Part shown: piece after piece, positions 10,541 to 21,500 of the stretch
How positions within the stretch are numbered: the stretch's first letter is position 1
Layout: each line of letters begins with the position of its first letter
Assembly: GCA_034769895.1 (NCBI GenBank)
Contig: CM068372.1
Coordinates: forward strand, 235,246,843 to 235,310,842
Length of the DNA stretch: 64,000 nucleotides
DNA from: Magicicada septendecula
Lineage: Eukaryota; Arthropoda; Insecta; Hemiptera; Cicadidae
Direction of reading: 5' to 3'
Notes under the pieces: generated by a model
The model's database searches: none
Told to the model about the DNA's origin: nothing
What the model saw: the letters and a program-made list of their open reading frames with translations, nothing else
Translations under genes and position numbers: made by a program

Positions 10541-11699
10541 TATATAAAACGAGCGAAGCGAATTCTCAGTTTAACTCCACCGTTGGCATTTGTCTGTCTA
10601 TCTACAGGCTTTGTCTGTCTGTTTGGGGTAGGTTACAAGATAACTTTTGAATGCATCAACCGGTTTTCGTAAACTAGGCATGGGTGTCTATACTTTTACC
10701 TCACAGTGCCCTACTGGTTTATAGATTAATATCCCCCCAAGTAAAGGTAGTAGGGGAAAATGTGAGGAGTAAATTTTCAAAAAAATCGGAAAAAATCTAA
10801 GTGGGATATCAAATTAGAGACAATTTATACACAATCCGAATATACTTCTCAGCTTTGGAAATCACAGAATATTAGGACACCAGAACTAAAAAGTATTCAA
10901 ATTTGAAAATATTGTAAAAGCTGTGACAGGTATCAGACTAAAGGTAATTTTAACCCAATTCCGAATGTAGCGTTCTTGAAAACATGAATTTGGTATCTTT
11001 AATAATTTGCCAAAATTAATATTTTGTCATCACCTGCCTTCGTAATACATACGAGGAACTTACAACTTTAAAAACAGAATTTATTAATTTGATTTTACTT
11101 AATAAATAAATAATGTATTTCATCCATAATAGTGAGCGAATAATGCAGCTCAAGGAGCTTGATAGTTGTTGTTGTTGTTAGAGGCGAAGACTTCCCAGCA
11201 TGGACTCGAGCCTGAGAGACTAAACATCTAATCTCCATAGTGATTTTCTGTCGTGGGAAAGCTGGTGTTCATAGAGCATCGTTACCGAGACCGTGCCAAA
11301 TCTTCGAGTTCTTGTATCGTTTTCCGAATATCCAATTTATGAGTGGAATGCTGTACGTTGTCTTTCAAGAGGCGAGGTAGTTTGAAAGTTCTGATACCAT
11401 TTGAGAATCAACGTCAATGATGTTTGATGAGTCCATACATGAACTCTAAGAACATGTTGTATGAACACCAATAAAATTAATCCAAAAGACTGAGGAAAAC
11501 GACTGGGGAAAAGCAGCAGCATGTAGAATTCAACACTGCAGCCGAATAGCTACGGAAGATGACCCGAAGAGGAATAGCAGTGTAACACGTTATATCATAG
11601 TCTCCGAAAGTGGACATTGCCGCCTCCTTGTGAGAGCTGAAGCAATCCCAGAGGCACTGGGCGGCGTTAAGGAGCAAGCGGACAATAAAATATCGGTAT
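10541..11699. other. No gene recognised
   Basis: Contains a TCTG-rich run at about 10590-10625 and a TTG microsatellite near 11168. No coding or repeat family identified. Confidence 0.4.
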
Positions 11700-11869
11700 G
11701 GAGAACTATACATGACTTCCATGTTCTAAGATTTATATTTAAAATCATAATCGAAATGAAATATTTCCATAGAAACTACTTCTTTCTACTTATTGATTCA
11801 GCCTTAACAACAGTACTGTGCATGTGGTCACTAACGTATACCACCTCACGTTATCGCACTCGATTTTCA

Positions 11870-11904
11870 CTGATGATGACAGTCGATGGCACTGCCGAAA
11901 CGTC
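11870..11904 (+). ncRNA. Hammerhead-ribozyme-like core
   Basis: CTGATGA, a stem II (GACAGT with ACTGCC, one mismatch), GAAA, CGTC. Same layout as the core at 5221-5255 on the other strand. The extra mismatch in stem II suggests it is less likely to be active than copy I. Confidence 0.45.
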
Positions 11905-12001
11905 TGGTTTTGCAGAAAACATTGGACTGTGGCCAGACAGCCCGGGAAGGAATTTTAACACTAAACTACTTCTTTGTTGCCGATAACGTAGTACACATAT
12001 A

Positions 12002-12655
12002 AAAACATAAAACGTTCCAGGTAAACTAACCCTTCTTCTTAACCGATCTTCACCAAAATCAAAAGACCTTGAGTTCTCTACAAATTAGGGACGTATGCAA
12101 ATAATTATTTGATTCTGTTTGACTTTACGGCATTTATCGTTCGTCATAGGAAAAATTACTCTTGTTAAAACATAAAACGTTGCAGGTAAACTACCCCTTT
12201 CTCTTAACCGATCTTCACCAAAATCAAAAGGCCTTGCGTTATCTACAATTGAGGGAGGTATGCACAAAATTATTTGATTCTGTTTAAATGTGCGGCAGTT
12301 ATCGTTCGTCATAGAAAAAATTACCCTTGTTTAAACATAAAACGTTGGAGGTAAACTACCCCTTTCCCTTAACCGATTTTCACCAAGTCAACACGCATTG
12401 AGTTCTCTTTAACTGATGAAAGTATGCAAAAAATTATTTGATTCTGTGTGAATGTGCGGCAGTTATCGTTCGTCATAGAAAAAATTACCCTTGTTAAAAC
12501 ATAAAACGTTGCAGGTAAACTGCCCCTTTCCCTTAACTGATATTCAGCAAAATCAATACGTCTTGAGTCCTCTACAATTCAGGACTGAATGCAAAAAATT
12601 ATTTGATTCTGTTTGAATTTGCGGCTGTTATCGTTTGCCATAGAAAAAATTCTAC
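12002..12655. repeat. Tandem array, four ~165-bp units
   Basis: Units start AAAACATAAAACGTT at 12002, 12167, 12332 and 12496, giving periods of 165, 165 and 164 bp. The fourth runs into the CA repeat. Units differ by scattered substitutions. Because 165 is a multiple of three, a minus-strand frame stays open through more than one unit (12085-12312), but I see no sign that it is translated. Confidence 0.85.
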
Positions 12656-12660
12656 ACATA

Positions 12661-12661
<1 letters not shown>

Positions 12662-12692
<31 letters not shown>
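12662..12692. repeat. (CA)n microsatellite
   Basis: About 15 uninterrupted CA units. The inverted copy at 4835-4845 has a much shorter GT run in the same place. Confidence 0.9.
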
Positions 12693-12693
<1 letters not shown>

Positions 12694-12820
12694 TTTTCGA
12701 AAAGTGACTTTTCTTCATGTTTTGAGGGTAGTACAATCAGAATCAGCCGTTATCTCGAACACGATTTTTTTCGCCATCACCATACTCCATTTCCTTATGG
12801 AACATGGAAGTAAAATCGCT

Positions 12821-15603
12821 AACAACTTTAGTAGCCGAAATATTTTTAGCTGTTACAACTTATAACAAATTAAGTAATAAACTTTCCTCTTTTACATCAT
12901 TTATTGTCAGTTTTGTTTCTTTATGATGTTACATCGGAAATCTCATGTTTGTCCTACAAAGCACATTAAAACAAATTTTCCTTTCATATGCGGCACGGGT
13001 CAGTAATATTCGACTCGACTGAGCAGCGAAAAGCGTTGTTGGGGTTTATGAACAAACAATACGTACTCCACCAACAACGAAATTCTTTCATCTGTCATAA
13101 TGATCTGCTGTTGTTGATATAAACTTTCGATGATGAGTTAAGTGCATTGCTGAGGGATGCAGCTGTCTCCAGATAAACTCGTGGACAGATTTTTCCGAGG
13201 GGGAGCTGAAGAAAATTATTTTTAAAAAAATGTGTTTATACTCTGTACATTACGAATCCACGAATACAGCAACGAGTATTAAGAAACATTGGGTGCCAGC
13301 TTGATCACTCATCCCTCTTTTACCAAACGAAGTACGGTCTTTCATATATTTATAGGCTAAACAAGTCTCAGATGAAGGAACGAAGATCCGATGGAAAAAA
13401 GAGATTAGTGTCTACGTTCAGAAATAGATTTATAAATCCCTTTTTATCTGGAATAATCAAATTTTTTGGAAATATAGATTACTCAGTATTTGTAAGAATT
13501 TACAAACGAGTTATAAAATGGGTTTGTAGAGTTTATAGTGAAGCGTTACGACTGATTAAATTAAAGCAAATTTAACAAACGTAAAGTGTCTTGTAGGCAG
13601 TTTCGTATGTCCTGACGTTAATCAAGCCATGGTAAGTATACACGGAAATGCAATTTCTACAACACGACAAGTACACCTGTGCACAAAGCAGACACTAAAA
13701 TTTACAATGTAATCGATACTGAATCATTCAGCATTGTAAAGAAACTAATTACAGTTCAGTATTGTAATTACCAAGGCCTACTTATTCTTTTCATCTGGTT
13801 TATATTAAAAACAAAATCGGCTTCATTATAGCCTGCCATTCAAAGAAATCAGTTAAGCATCAAAGTCATAACTATGCTCTTTACGCGATTTAATTAAAAA
13901 CAATAAACAAAACCTTGGTCTATTGTTGTTTTTCCTTTCTTGTTTGTCTACCTTTCCTGTTTATTATTATGTAATATTATTGCACTGTTTATGTTATTAG
14001 CATCGCGTGTTGTTTATTTTGGAGATAATGTTTTTACAGATAAAAGATAAAGCAGTTATTATGAAACGAAATACAAAAAACTCCACGCGTGTGGATATAA
14101 AGTATTTTAGCGATAAGGAATGTGTCTTATCACAAGCGACTGGTGACTGCCTTTCCGTCACAGCTGACAAGGCTACTATAACACAGTCGCAATAACCGCA
14201 TAACGGGATTCTTCGAGTATCAGTTTTTTACAGAGTTTGCGTAAACCGGATGATACATTAAAAACATGTGTTTTACAACTCGTGAGAAGCAAACAATATG
14301 AAACGTTTGGTGAATGTTTTTAACGAAATGTTACAGTAACCCCGGCTTACCTAAGTGTGCTCGTGCTTATCTGTTGATGGAACATTCTTAAATTAATTTC
14401 ATACATTATTAGCTGACCGACTTGCAATTTGTGGAAAAATAGCGTGTCTTAAATGGTCCAAAACCAAAAACAAATGTTCTGTTCAGCTTATAAAATCAGA
14501 GTTGCTCGTTCTTCATTTCAGTTCTGAATTGACCTGCAAATAATGTTATTAACATTAAAGAAGGTAAAATGTGGTACTCTCTGACACAATACAATCATCT
14601 GTATAATAGATTTCAAAGTTGTAAATATTGTTATAATTATAAAACCAAGTTTCGTCGTTGAAAATTAATTAAAATTCAATAAAAATTTCTGTGAATTGAG
14701 ATCGAGTTTAACAACATTAAACTAATCTCTCGGATTATGAGAAGGATACAAAAACTAACGGATAAAAGCGTCGACATCCAAGTTCAACCAACACAACATT
14801 TCAGCCCCAATGTAAACAAATCGCTTGTACAACAATTGGGTTGTTTTTTTACTTCCCAACTCCTCATAATTGATTTATTAATTATTGTTAATTTATTGAT
14901 TTATTAATTAATTCGAGATTTAACCTTTGTTAACCACAGAGTACAGATAAGACTTTGGTCGAGTCGATTTCATACAAAAGAAAAACCAAGTTAACACTAA
15001 TCAATATTACTATCTTTCAAGTGGCTGAAAAACGTGTAGTAACATCCTGAATCCCATTAAAGTAAACGGTAATTAGGACCTACACGATAAAAATACGCGT
15101 TATTGAAACATTGCTTACAAGATACGCTACATATTGACTGAATTGATTTTCCTGAACGTCACGTTTCAAACGTATACACAAATGCTTTGTAATAAACATC
15201 TTTCTATATTAAAAAAAAAAAGTTACAGTAGTAGAGTACACACCTGAAAAAAATAATACAGGTTAACAAAATTCCTCGTAAACTTTTTTCGACCCTCTGG
15301 GGGAGTCCCGTTCGCCCCTCCCCCAAAATACGCCTTTCTATGTGAACATACTACAACGATGTATACTTCGGATTACGTTAACTTTAGAGTAAGCGAGACT
15401 CTGGATGATGCTGTATCTGGACCCAACCAGAAATGTTACACTGAATCATCATTCAGATATTTACGGAACGAAACATATGTACACTTTTCCAAATACCAAT
15501 GGTCACTTTACATTAAATTATACACGTCCTAATAATTTTCTGGTCCGCAAGCTATGGTAGAAGGGTACGCGCCAAGAGCGAGTCGTAATCTACAACAATA
15601 TAT
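12821..15603. other. No gene recognised
   Basis: Nearly 2.8 kb of AT-rich sequence. Open frames (for example 13372-13575 and 14007-14195) are under 70 codons and resemble no family I know. A C/G-homopolymer-rich patch at 15290-15330 looks like the edge of a small transposon, but no partner end was found. Confidence 0.4.
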
Positions 15604-16186
15604 TGTTATGACGGTCTAACTGATCGTCGTATGGTACAGTGGAAAACAAAATACAAGACACCAGTTACGTCACTAATCACCAGCTTTAATTATCACAATT
15701 AAACAGTTTGTAATCAACAAGATAGTCTCTTACAACAAATCAAATAAAAATTGTTCACACGCAATAAAAATGTCAACTAATATAAAACACAACTGTAATA
15801 CAATTGTCTCACACGATTATAAAACACATAACACTTCGCCACAATACATCGAACCGCACTGTGTAAATCGCCACTCAAACGCTCTCTCGACAATAACTCA
15901 ACTACAATACTATGAATCGCATTCCAGTAAATCGCTACTCAAACTGACTGAGCGTCCCTGAGTACTTGTATTTATACACCGCCGAAAATCCAGAACATTC
16001 CACATACTACGCATTAGCTCTACACTACGACGTAATTGATTGCGGCCTTGACACAGTCCGCGCGGCTGGCGGCGTCTAGAAACGTCTCGCGAATGCATGT
16101 TGAAATCACTTACGCACACAACATTATAGCCGGATTCTTCTGGAACATTCGAGAAACACGTAGATCGTTCTGTAATGTCGTTAACA
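15604..16186 (-). repeat. Solo LTR (family 2), copy A
   Basis: The block runs from TGTTATGACGGTC to GTCGTTAACA, with the short inverted repeat TGTTxxGAC/GTCxTTAACA at its ends. It matches 33934-34476 along its whole length. On the minus strand TATAAATA (15969-15976) sits mid-element, so the LTR sense strand is minus. No internal region or second LTR is adjacent, hence a solo LTR. The flanking target duplication is not convincing. Confidence 0.75.
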
Positions 16187-16656
16187 CTATATAATAATAA
16201 TAGTCGTATGCCTAGACGGATTACTCCAACCTAACTTTGTCTGCACTCACGCCAAGCTTAACTGACCTGTGGTGACATACACAGCATAGACGTTTTTCGT
16301 AATTCCTTGTAAATGTAAAAACGTTCTCTATATATGTTCCCTGCCATATTTTTGTTTATTTACTTTATGAATGAATAATATTAAAAGCTAAGAAGATTAG
16401 GTAATTACTGTATTGTACTTTTTTTCATTTATTAAGATGTTATTTTATACGCTACAGAATAATGGAGTAATATTTTAATCGACAACGTATTTAACCTGGA
16501 TTTTATGATGCGGAAACATTTTGAAGCGCGACATTAATGATTGAGACCTTTTTACCAGCGAATCGTTTTTGGCGGCGACACCTTGCGGAAAATTGGTTTT
16601 TTAGAAACAGAAAACTTCAAGTAAAGGTCTAAAAATTTAGCTGAACAGTTGGAAAC
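16187..16656. other. No gene recognised
   Basis: AT-rich spacer with no coding or repeat signature. Confidence 0.4.
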
Positions 16657-16850
16657 ATTATTTGCGGGTTGTTAAACGGTGGTCTAATGTCAGTGTGGAC
16701 AGACGTTTCGGCCCTACCATCCTCAGTGTCGGAAACAATTGGCACGGTGTCCGCCTATTCACCCCAGTGATGAGGTAGAGACCGACGGAGGGGCCGAAAC
16801 GTCTGTCCACACTGACATTAGACCACGGCCTAACGACCCAGCAAATACTG
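16657..16850. repeat. Inverted repeat with perfect 35-bp arms
   Basis: The arms 16680-16714 and 16791-16825 are exact reverse complements, separated by 76 bases. Similarity continues outward with mismatches for roughly 25 more bases on each side. Each arm contains GGGCCGAAACGTCTG, the GAAA box side of a hammerhead-like core. On the minus strand CTGAGGA precedes it (16702-16726); on the plus strand the partner reads GTGATGA, one base off the consensus. It looks like two hammerhead-bearing terminal repeats joined head to head. Confidence 0.85.
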
Positions 16851-16981
16851 TTAACGCCGGCCGTGAAAGCCTTAGAAATGTAGTTTGATATCTAAATATA
16901 ACTACTGTATTTCACTACGACTCGGAACACAAAACTTTTTATGGGTAAAAACGTAAAAGCTTTACCTTACAACCTGAACCG

Positions 16982-17009
16982 GTTTTCACTTTTAAAAAAG
17001 CTTCTTCAG
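16982..17009 (-). ncRNA. Hammerhead-like core at a Penelope-like 3' end
   Basis: On the minus strand: CTGAAGA, a stem (GCTTTT with AAAAGT) and GAAAACC. It directly follows, and overlaps by the TGA stop, the GIY-YIG coding fragment. Position and sequence match hammerhead motifs reported for Penelope-like elements. Stems I and III were not traced. Confidence 0.5.
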
Positions 17010-17420
17010 AGGTTGCCGCTGGCAGTACTGTCAGTCTTGTTGTTGGCGACGAAATCGATTTTCGAAAGATCGATGTTGTGTGTGTGAGGTGTGATATGTT
17101 CGAATAATGCGTGTGATTTGAATTGCGTCTGTTCGTATAGGATGTCGTTTTTATTTGTTTTCGTGTGTTTGTATATTTCCAATTGTTCTAGAGTGTCCAG
17201 TTTTCGGCCTTTTGTGTGTACGTGTTATTCATGTTCATGTTATTGTCGATGTTTTTGTATGTGTGGGTTGCTTCAATGAGGTGGTTTGGAAAGGTGGATT
17301 GTGTATCGGAGTGGAGTGCCTTTGTGTGTTCAATGTATCTTTGTTTGAAGCTACGTCCTGTTGTTGAATATATTCTGTCATGGAGCGAAGTACAAAAATC
17401 AGACGGAGTTTGGAGGTTTT
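17006..17420 (-). pseudogene. Penelope-like element, GIY-YIG endonuclease C-terminus
   Basis: On the minus strand the frame reads RIYSTTGRSFKQRYIEH (from about 17376), then FPNHLIEATHTYKNI. A one-base frameshift near 17195-17205 follows, then LDTLEQLEIYKHTKTNKND and a tail ending ...SASGNL-like before the TGA stop at 17006-17008. The TGRSFK.RY.EH ... HL...GHTY.NI ... LN.LE..EIY block is the GIY-YIG nuclease domain of Penelope-like retroelements, which nicks the target for priming. The reverse transcriptase upstream is absent and the GIY-YIG start is poorly preserved, so this is a 5'-truncated, dead copy. Confidence 0.75.
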
Positions 17421-17781
17421 ACTATCCCCATCCACACAGCTTCAGAAGGAGTCTCAGACGTCTCTTTTAAGCTTCTTTAAACCATCTGTTGGTAAGTTAA
17501 CTGGTGCCTATGCCACTTACGCTTCAGCGCCACCGATTCCCATGCTACAATTTAGTCGTTTTAATGAAAATTTTTTGTTTGAATTCTTTGTTTCTTTAAA
17601 ACTGTTTATTTTTATTTTATTGAAAATGTTTGTTTCAATTTTTGTATTGAACATTTTAGTAATCTATATAAGCTTATCTAAACCCACGTAGCACTAAAAA
17701 CCCGTTGGTATTTTTCCTTTGTCTTGGAGAATTAATTAATAGTACTTTGTATTTACAGTTTTGTTTCAGATTCCCTGAAAC
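17421..17781. other. No gene recognised
   Basis: T-rich sequence upstream of the Penelope fragment. It may hold further decayed element sequence but nothing can be shown. Confidence 0.35.
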
Positions 17782-17890
17782 TTACTTTTGCCAAAAGAAG
17801 TTAACTTCACCGACCGCTATGTCTGGATGTTCTGTATTACTTTTGCCAAAAGAAGTTAACTTCACCGACCGCTATGTCTGGATGTTCTGT
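17782..17890. repeat. Direct tandem duplication, 55-bp unit
   Basis: The segment starting TTACTTTTGCCAAAAGAAG at 17782 is repeated exactly from 17837, giving two copies of a 55-bp unit. No coding context was seen. Confidence 0.9.
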
Positions 17891-18794
17891 AGGAATGTAA
17901 CCCGTGCGGTCGCTGAGAGAATGCTGTACTTTGTAACACTGTCGACCGTCATTTCGTCGGAGAGCTGAAAAATGCGTTCACGTCCGTTGGCACAATACCA
18001 AAAATCGAGTAAAACGCTCCAGAGGAGAAACAAAGCAAAATACTTAAAATTCACTGAAGTAGACAAAAAATAAATGTAACTACTGTACAACCCGAGCAGG
18101 ACAACATTAAGAACTACAAACTACAATAGTTATCCGTAAGTGCTGCAGAGTACAAAGGATTTACAAACATGAGTTACAATGTCGCCAGTAGTGCAGACAG
18201 ATAAATTTTTAAATTTATCTCTCCGAAACAGTGTTGCCGCGTCTACGTTTGTAATCAAACGGTAAGTGTGAACTGTTTGTGCCGTAAGTAAACACATTGT
18301 TGATAGACTGGAACACACCTCTTAGCAGTTACAGAAGAAAAAGCTTCCTTTGTTTATAAACATTCGAACAGACTAGAAAACAATTGTACTTTTGAGAGAA
18401 ACATCGTGAAGGCGTTGCAATAACAGTTGACCAACGATATTTCTGAGGATTACGTGTTTTTAACGATTAATACGGACTTCAGCAATAATTATGTACACTG
18501 CAAACGTAGTAACTTATCAGTGATTTATATAACTTACGTATAAGTTATCACGTTTTTGTAAAAATTTGCAAATTTATTTATTAATTGTTATAATGAAAAA
18601 GTTTTTCCTAAAGACTGGAAACAGAAGTAAATATAGTAGGTATATTTCGTAATTTATTTTGTTGAAGAAAACTTTTATCACTTGTGACAAAATATAGGCC
18701 TACATAAGGAATATTCAAACAGACGAATCATGGACTTTCGCTTTTTGTATATAAGACTGGCAGTACTTCAGCAGATACAGCAGAACGCTGTATA

Positions 18795-18795
<1 letters not shown>

Positions 18796-18829
<34 letters not shown>
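18796..18829. repeat. (AC)n microsatellite
   Basis: About 17 uninterrupted AC units. Confidence 0.9.
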
Positions 18830-18831
<2 letters not shown>

Positions 18832-19400
18832 GTAACTACATGTCTAATGTTTTGTTACACCTAAACCTTGGCAGGCAGAAAACAGTTTCAGGGAGCCGGT
18901 TGACCACGTTTCCAAGGAGGCCCGAAATTTTTGTTCGTTTTTCTGTCCTAGTTTATCAGGTAATTAAATTACATTATGCAAATGCACTTATGTAAATAAG
19001 ACTTATGGTTATAACATAATCGTCAGTAGTCTCAACTTTTCCGAGTTACCTGTTTCGGCTTTCTACTTCTCCTACGTTCCAATAACAACCAAAATTCTTG
19101 TCCATGACTTGAGACCGCAATGTTGTTTAAACTGCGGTTCTAGTCTGAGGCAGATGAGGAAGTATGTAGTGCTTGTAATAATGTGTAATTAAACTTAGTT
19201 TTCCATGTTAACATGATAGTGTTTTTAGGCTGGGGGTCATTCCACAAAATGCGTGATGCGTCATCGAAAAATGTGACGCTTCCACACTTTCGATTCCCCA
19301 CAGTCTAGAAATCCTTTGTTTACAAAACATTATCATGCTTCGATGTTTCGGTTTCATCGAAATTCTTTATGCGCACGCGCACGCGCGCGCGTGTGTGTAG

Positions 19401-19401
<1 letters not shown>

Positions 19402-19455
<54 letters not shown>
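19402..19455. repeat. (GA)n microsatellite
   Basis: About 27 uninterrupted GA units, directly preceded by a CG/GT alternating run. Confidence 0.9.
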
Positions 19456-19458
<3 letters not shown>

Positions 19459-20537
19459 TTTCTTGAATTATTATTTTTCCACCTACAGTGATGCCCCCTC
19501 ATTTCCTTTCTACTTTAATTATTAATATCATTCCACCTACCCAATGCCCCCCCGCATCATAAGTTCAGGAACCGACACTGTTAAATGCACTAAAAGTTCT
19601 TTCGATTTTTCCACCTACCTTGGTCATAATCTTTTTTTATTTTTATCTGTCCACGTTTAGCTTCACTGTGTCAGTGTATAAATATATTTTATACGACAAA
19701 CTTAAAAAATCTTAGTTAGTGAACAGTCATTGTGACGTGACCCACCAAGCAGAGCGCAAGGTTTTTGGTTCCACCCTTCGTCAGTGTTGCTTGTCCTCGT
19801 TTTTCTTCACCAAACGACCCTCGAAATGGTCGCTACCGCTCGTAAAACGTAAGTTCGTCAGCTGAGTGGTGACAGGAATTCGCTCTCATGTCGCTATGGT
19901 CCCTCCCTCTCCCTCTCCCTTCTCCAGGGGATAATAAAGTTTTGAAAGCGGACTTTCGACAATTCGTGGCGGTTGTTCCAGCCCAAAGAATTTTATTACC
20001 TAACATCATAAAACACTTCCTGTTGCCCGCAGACACACATTACGCGATGCATTTCTGTTTTAACCTAACTCCTGTCCTATCGCGCTTTCGTTGCTACCGA
20101 GTTGTTGATGTTTTTCATTCATATAACTACTTCCTTACCTTACGTTTCACGTTTTCGAATGGTGTTACTACGTAATTCAGTGTAGGCTTACATTATAATA
20201 CGTGTGTGCTCGCACTTAATTTATATAAGAATTACTGAAGCAATATTTGTGTGGCTAAAATGAAAGGGTAGTAACGGGATGTAGTCACATAAGAATGAAA
20301 GAGTAAGTAAGTGAAATTCACTCTTTACAGAAGTGAATTGAAATGTTATCAATCCGTGAGAAGATAACATCCTGTAGAAACAAGTGGAAAGCCCATTCAC
20401 AAAGAATGGGAATTTCCTGCATTCCAATGTTAGCTTACTCTCGGACACGTTAATAATTTTAATACTAATTATTGTTATTATTCTGACAATATTTTGTTTT
20501 ACCATTTGCAATGTAAAGTGTTTTGTTTTTGTAGCTT

Positions 20538-20573
20538 CTGAAGACGACTCCAGATTCTGGGGGTCGAAATGTC
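20538..20573 (+). ncRNA. Hammerhead-like core motif
   Basis: CTGAAGA, C, then a stem of about eight pairs (GACTCCAGA against TGGGGGTC with a G-U pair), GAAA, TGTC. The same architecture occurs at 35947-35984. No Penelope coding sequence is recognisable upstream. Confidence 0.5.
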
Positions 20574-21212
20574 AAGCGTAAAAATATGGCGGTGGATCCA
20601 ATACGGGAAAAGGTCTCACCAGATGCTAATATTACCCATTCTGTTTTGTTTTTTTGGTAATATATTTTTTGGTTACAAATCTCACAATGCTCAAAGAAGT
20701 TGTATTTGAGCCGTATATTACAGTCGGAGCTGGAAACACACTTCGTTACAATTAGGCCTTTTGGTCATTACATGGTACCCCAATCGGATTGGATGTTGGA
20801 TCAGCAGAAGACATTCTAATCCGATTTCCGCGCTCTGAGTTTGTTGTGGGAGTTCACATTGAGAAGGTCACGGTCATTGACCCACTTTCCTCTGCTTGGC
20901 GTATACTGGCATATATTCCCTATATTTTGTTATTAATTGACTCTAGGAATTTATTGCCGTGCATCTGAGTAAGAATGAACGCATTTTCACATATGGTGCA
21001 TATATAAATAGGCATAAAATTATTTTGTAATAATAACAATAGCTGTGGATACCTATGTTATCCATTTATGACATAATACATGAAATAATGGTTTTTCAAC
21101 ATGAAATGTAATTAATCATGTATCGTCTTAATAATATTACGATAGTTAATGTCTTTAACTTATCTCAAACATTTAAAAACAACAATTTATGAACATGTAA
21201 ATACATATATAT
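20574..21212. other. No gene recognised
   Basis: Contains a short hairpin (AATCGGATT at about 20782 with its complement near 20818). Otherwise unassigned. Confidence 0.35.
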
Positions 21213-21500
21213 TGTAACGTACCATTTAATGTGAGGTACTTGCGAAAGTGTTATTATATGCCTCACGCAGTATGCGTCACTTCTGAATTATACTAACTGA
21301 TGTTTTCAAAAGTATAAATAAAGGATTTTGTTTATTTTGTTTTACTCCATCTAAAGAGAAATCGAGAGTGTGTGATTTGTGGTCAAGGGGGGAAGTTGTT
21401 CAGTCTTATGCAGAAGAGAGAGTAAGTATCATTATTTCCACTCAGTTGAGACGATTTCTTCTGTTTGTTGTGCTGAAATTTTTTATAACTACCCACTACA
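21213..21500 (+). repeat. Possible short solo LTR
   Basis: Starts TGTAACGTAC and ends ACCCACTACA (TGT...ACA), with TATAAATAAAG at about 21314 and an A/G-rich segment after it, as in a compact gypsy-type LTR of 288 bp. The flanks (ATAT and ATAA) are not a clean 4-bp target duplication and there is no second copy in the window to compare with. Confidence 0.3.

Larger units (their letters stand above)
11700..12820 (+). repeat. Hammerhead-bearing repeat, copy II
   Basis: This is the inverted partner of 4683-5440. Order: ATATCGGTATGG start, about 160 bp of unique sequence, hammerhead-like core (11870-11904), GCCAGACAGCCCGGGAAGG, four 165-bp units, a CA microsatellite, and the CCATTTCCTTATGGAACATGG end. 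It is longer than copy I mainly because of the extra tandem units. Confidence 0.6.
17891..20537. other. No gene recognised; microsatellites only
   Basis: Contains the two microsatellites listed separately, a short CG/CA alternating run at about 19371-19397, and otherwise unassigned AT-rich DNA. No open frame above 100 codons. Confidence 0.4.

Noticed and set aside
12085-12312. 75-codon minus-strand frame in the 165-bp array
   Set aside because: It is open because the period is a multiple of three and the units are similar. No start context or independent support.
17380-17691. 103-codon plus-strand frame
   Set aside because: It begins opposite the Penelope fragment and runs into T-rich DNA. 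No similarity to known proteins.
20755-20771. TTTTGGTCATTACA, identical to the right end of the element 1 LTR
   Set aside because: Only about 14 bases match, and the sequence to its left does not align with the LTR, so I do not call a second LTR here.
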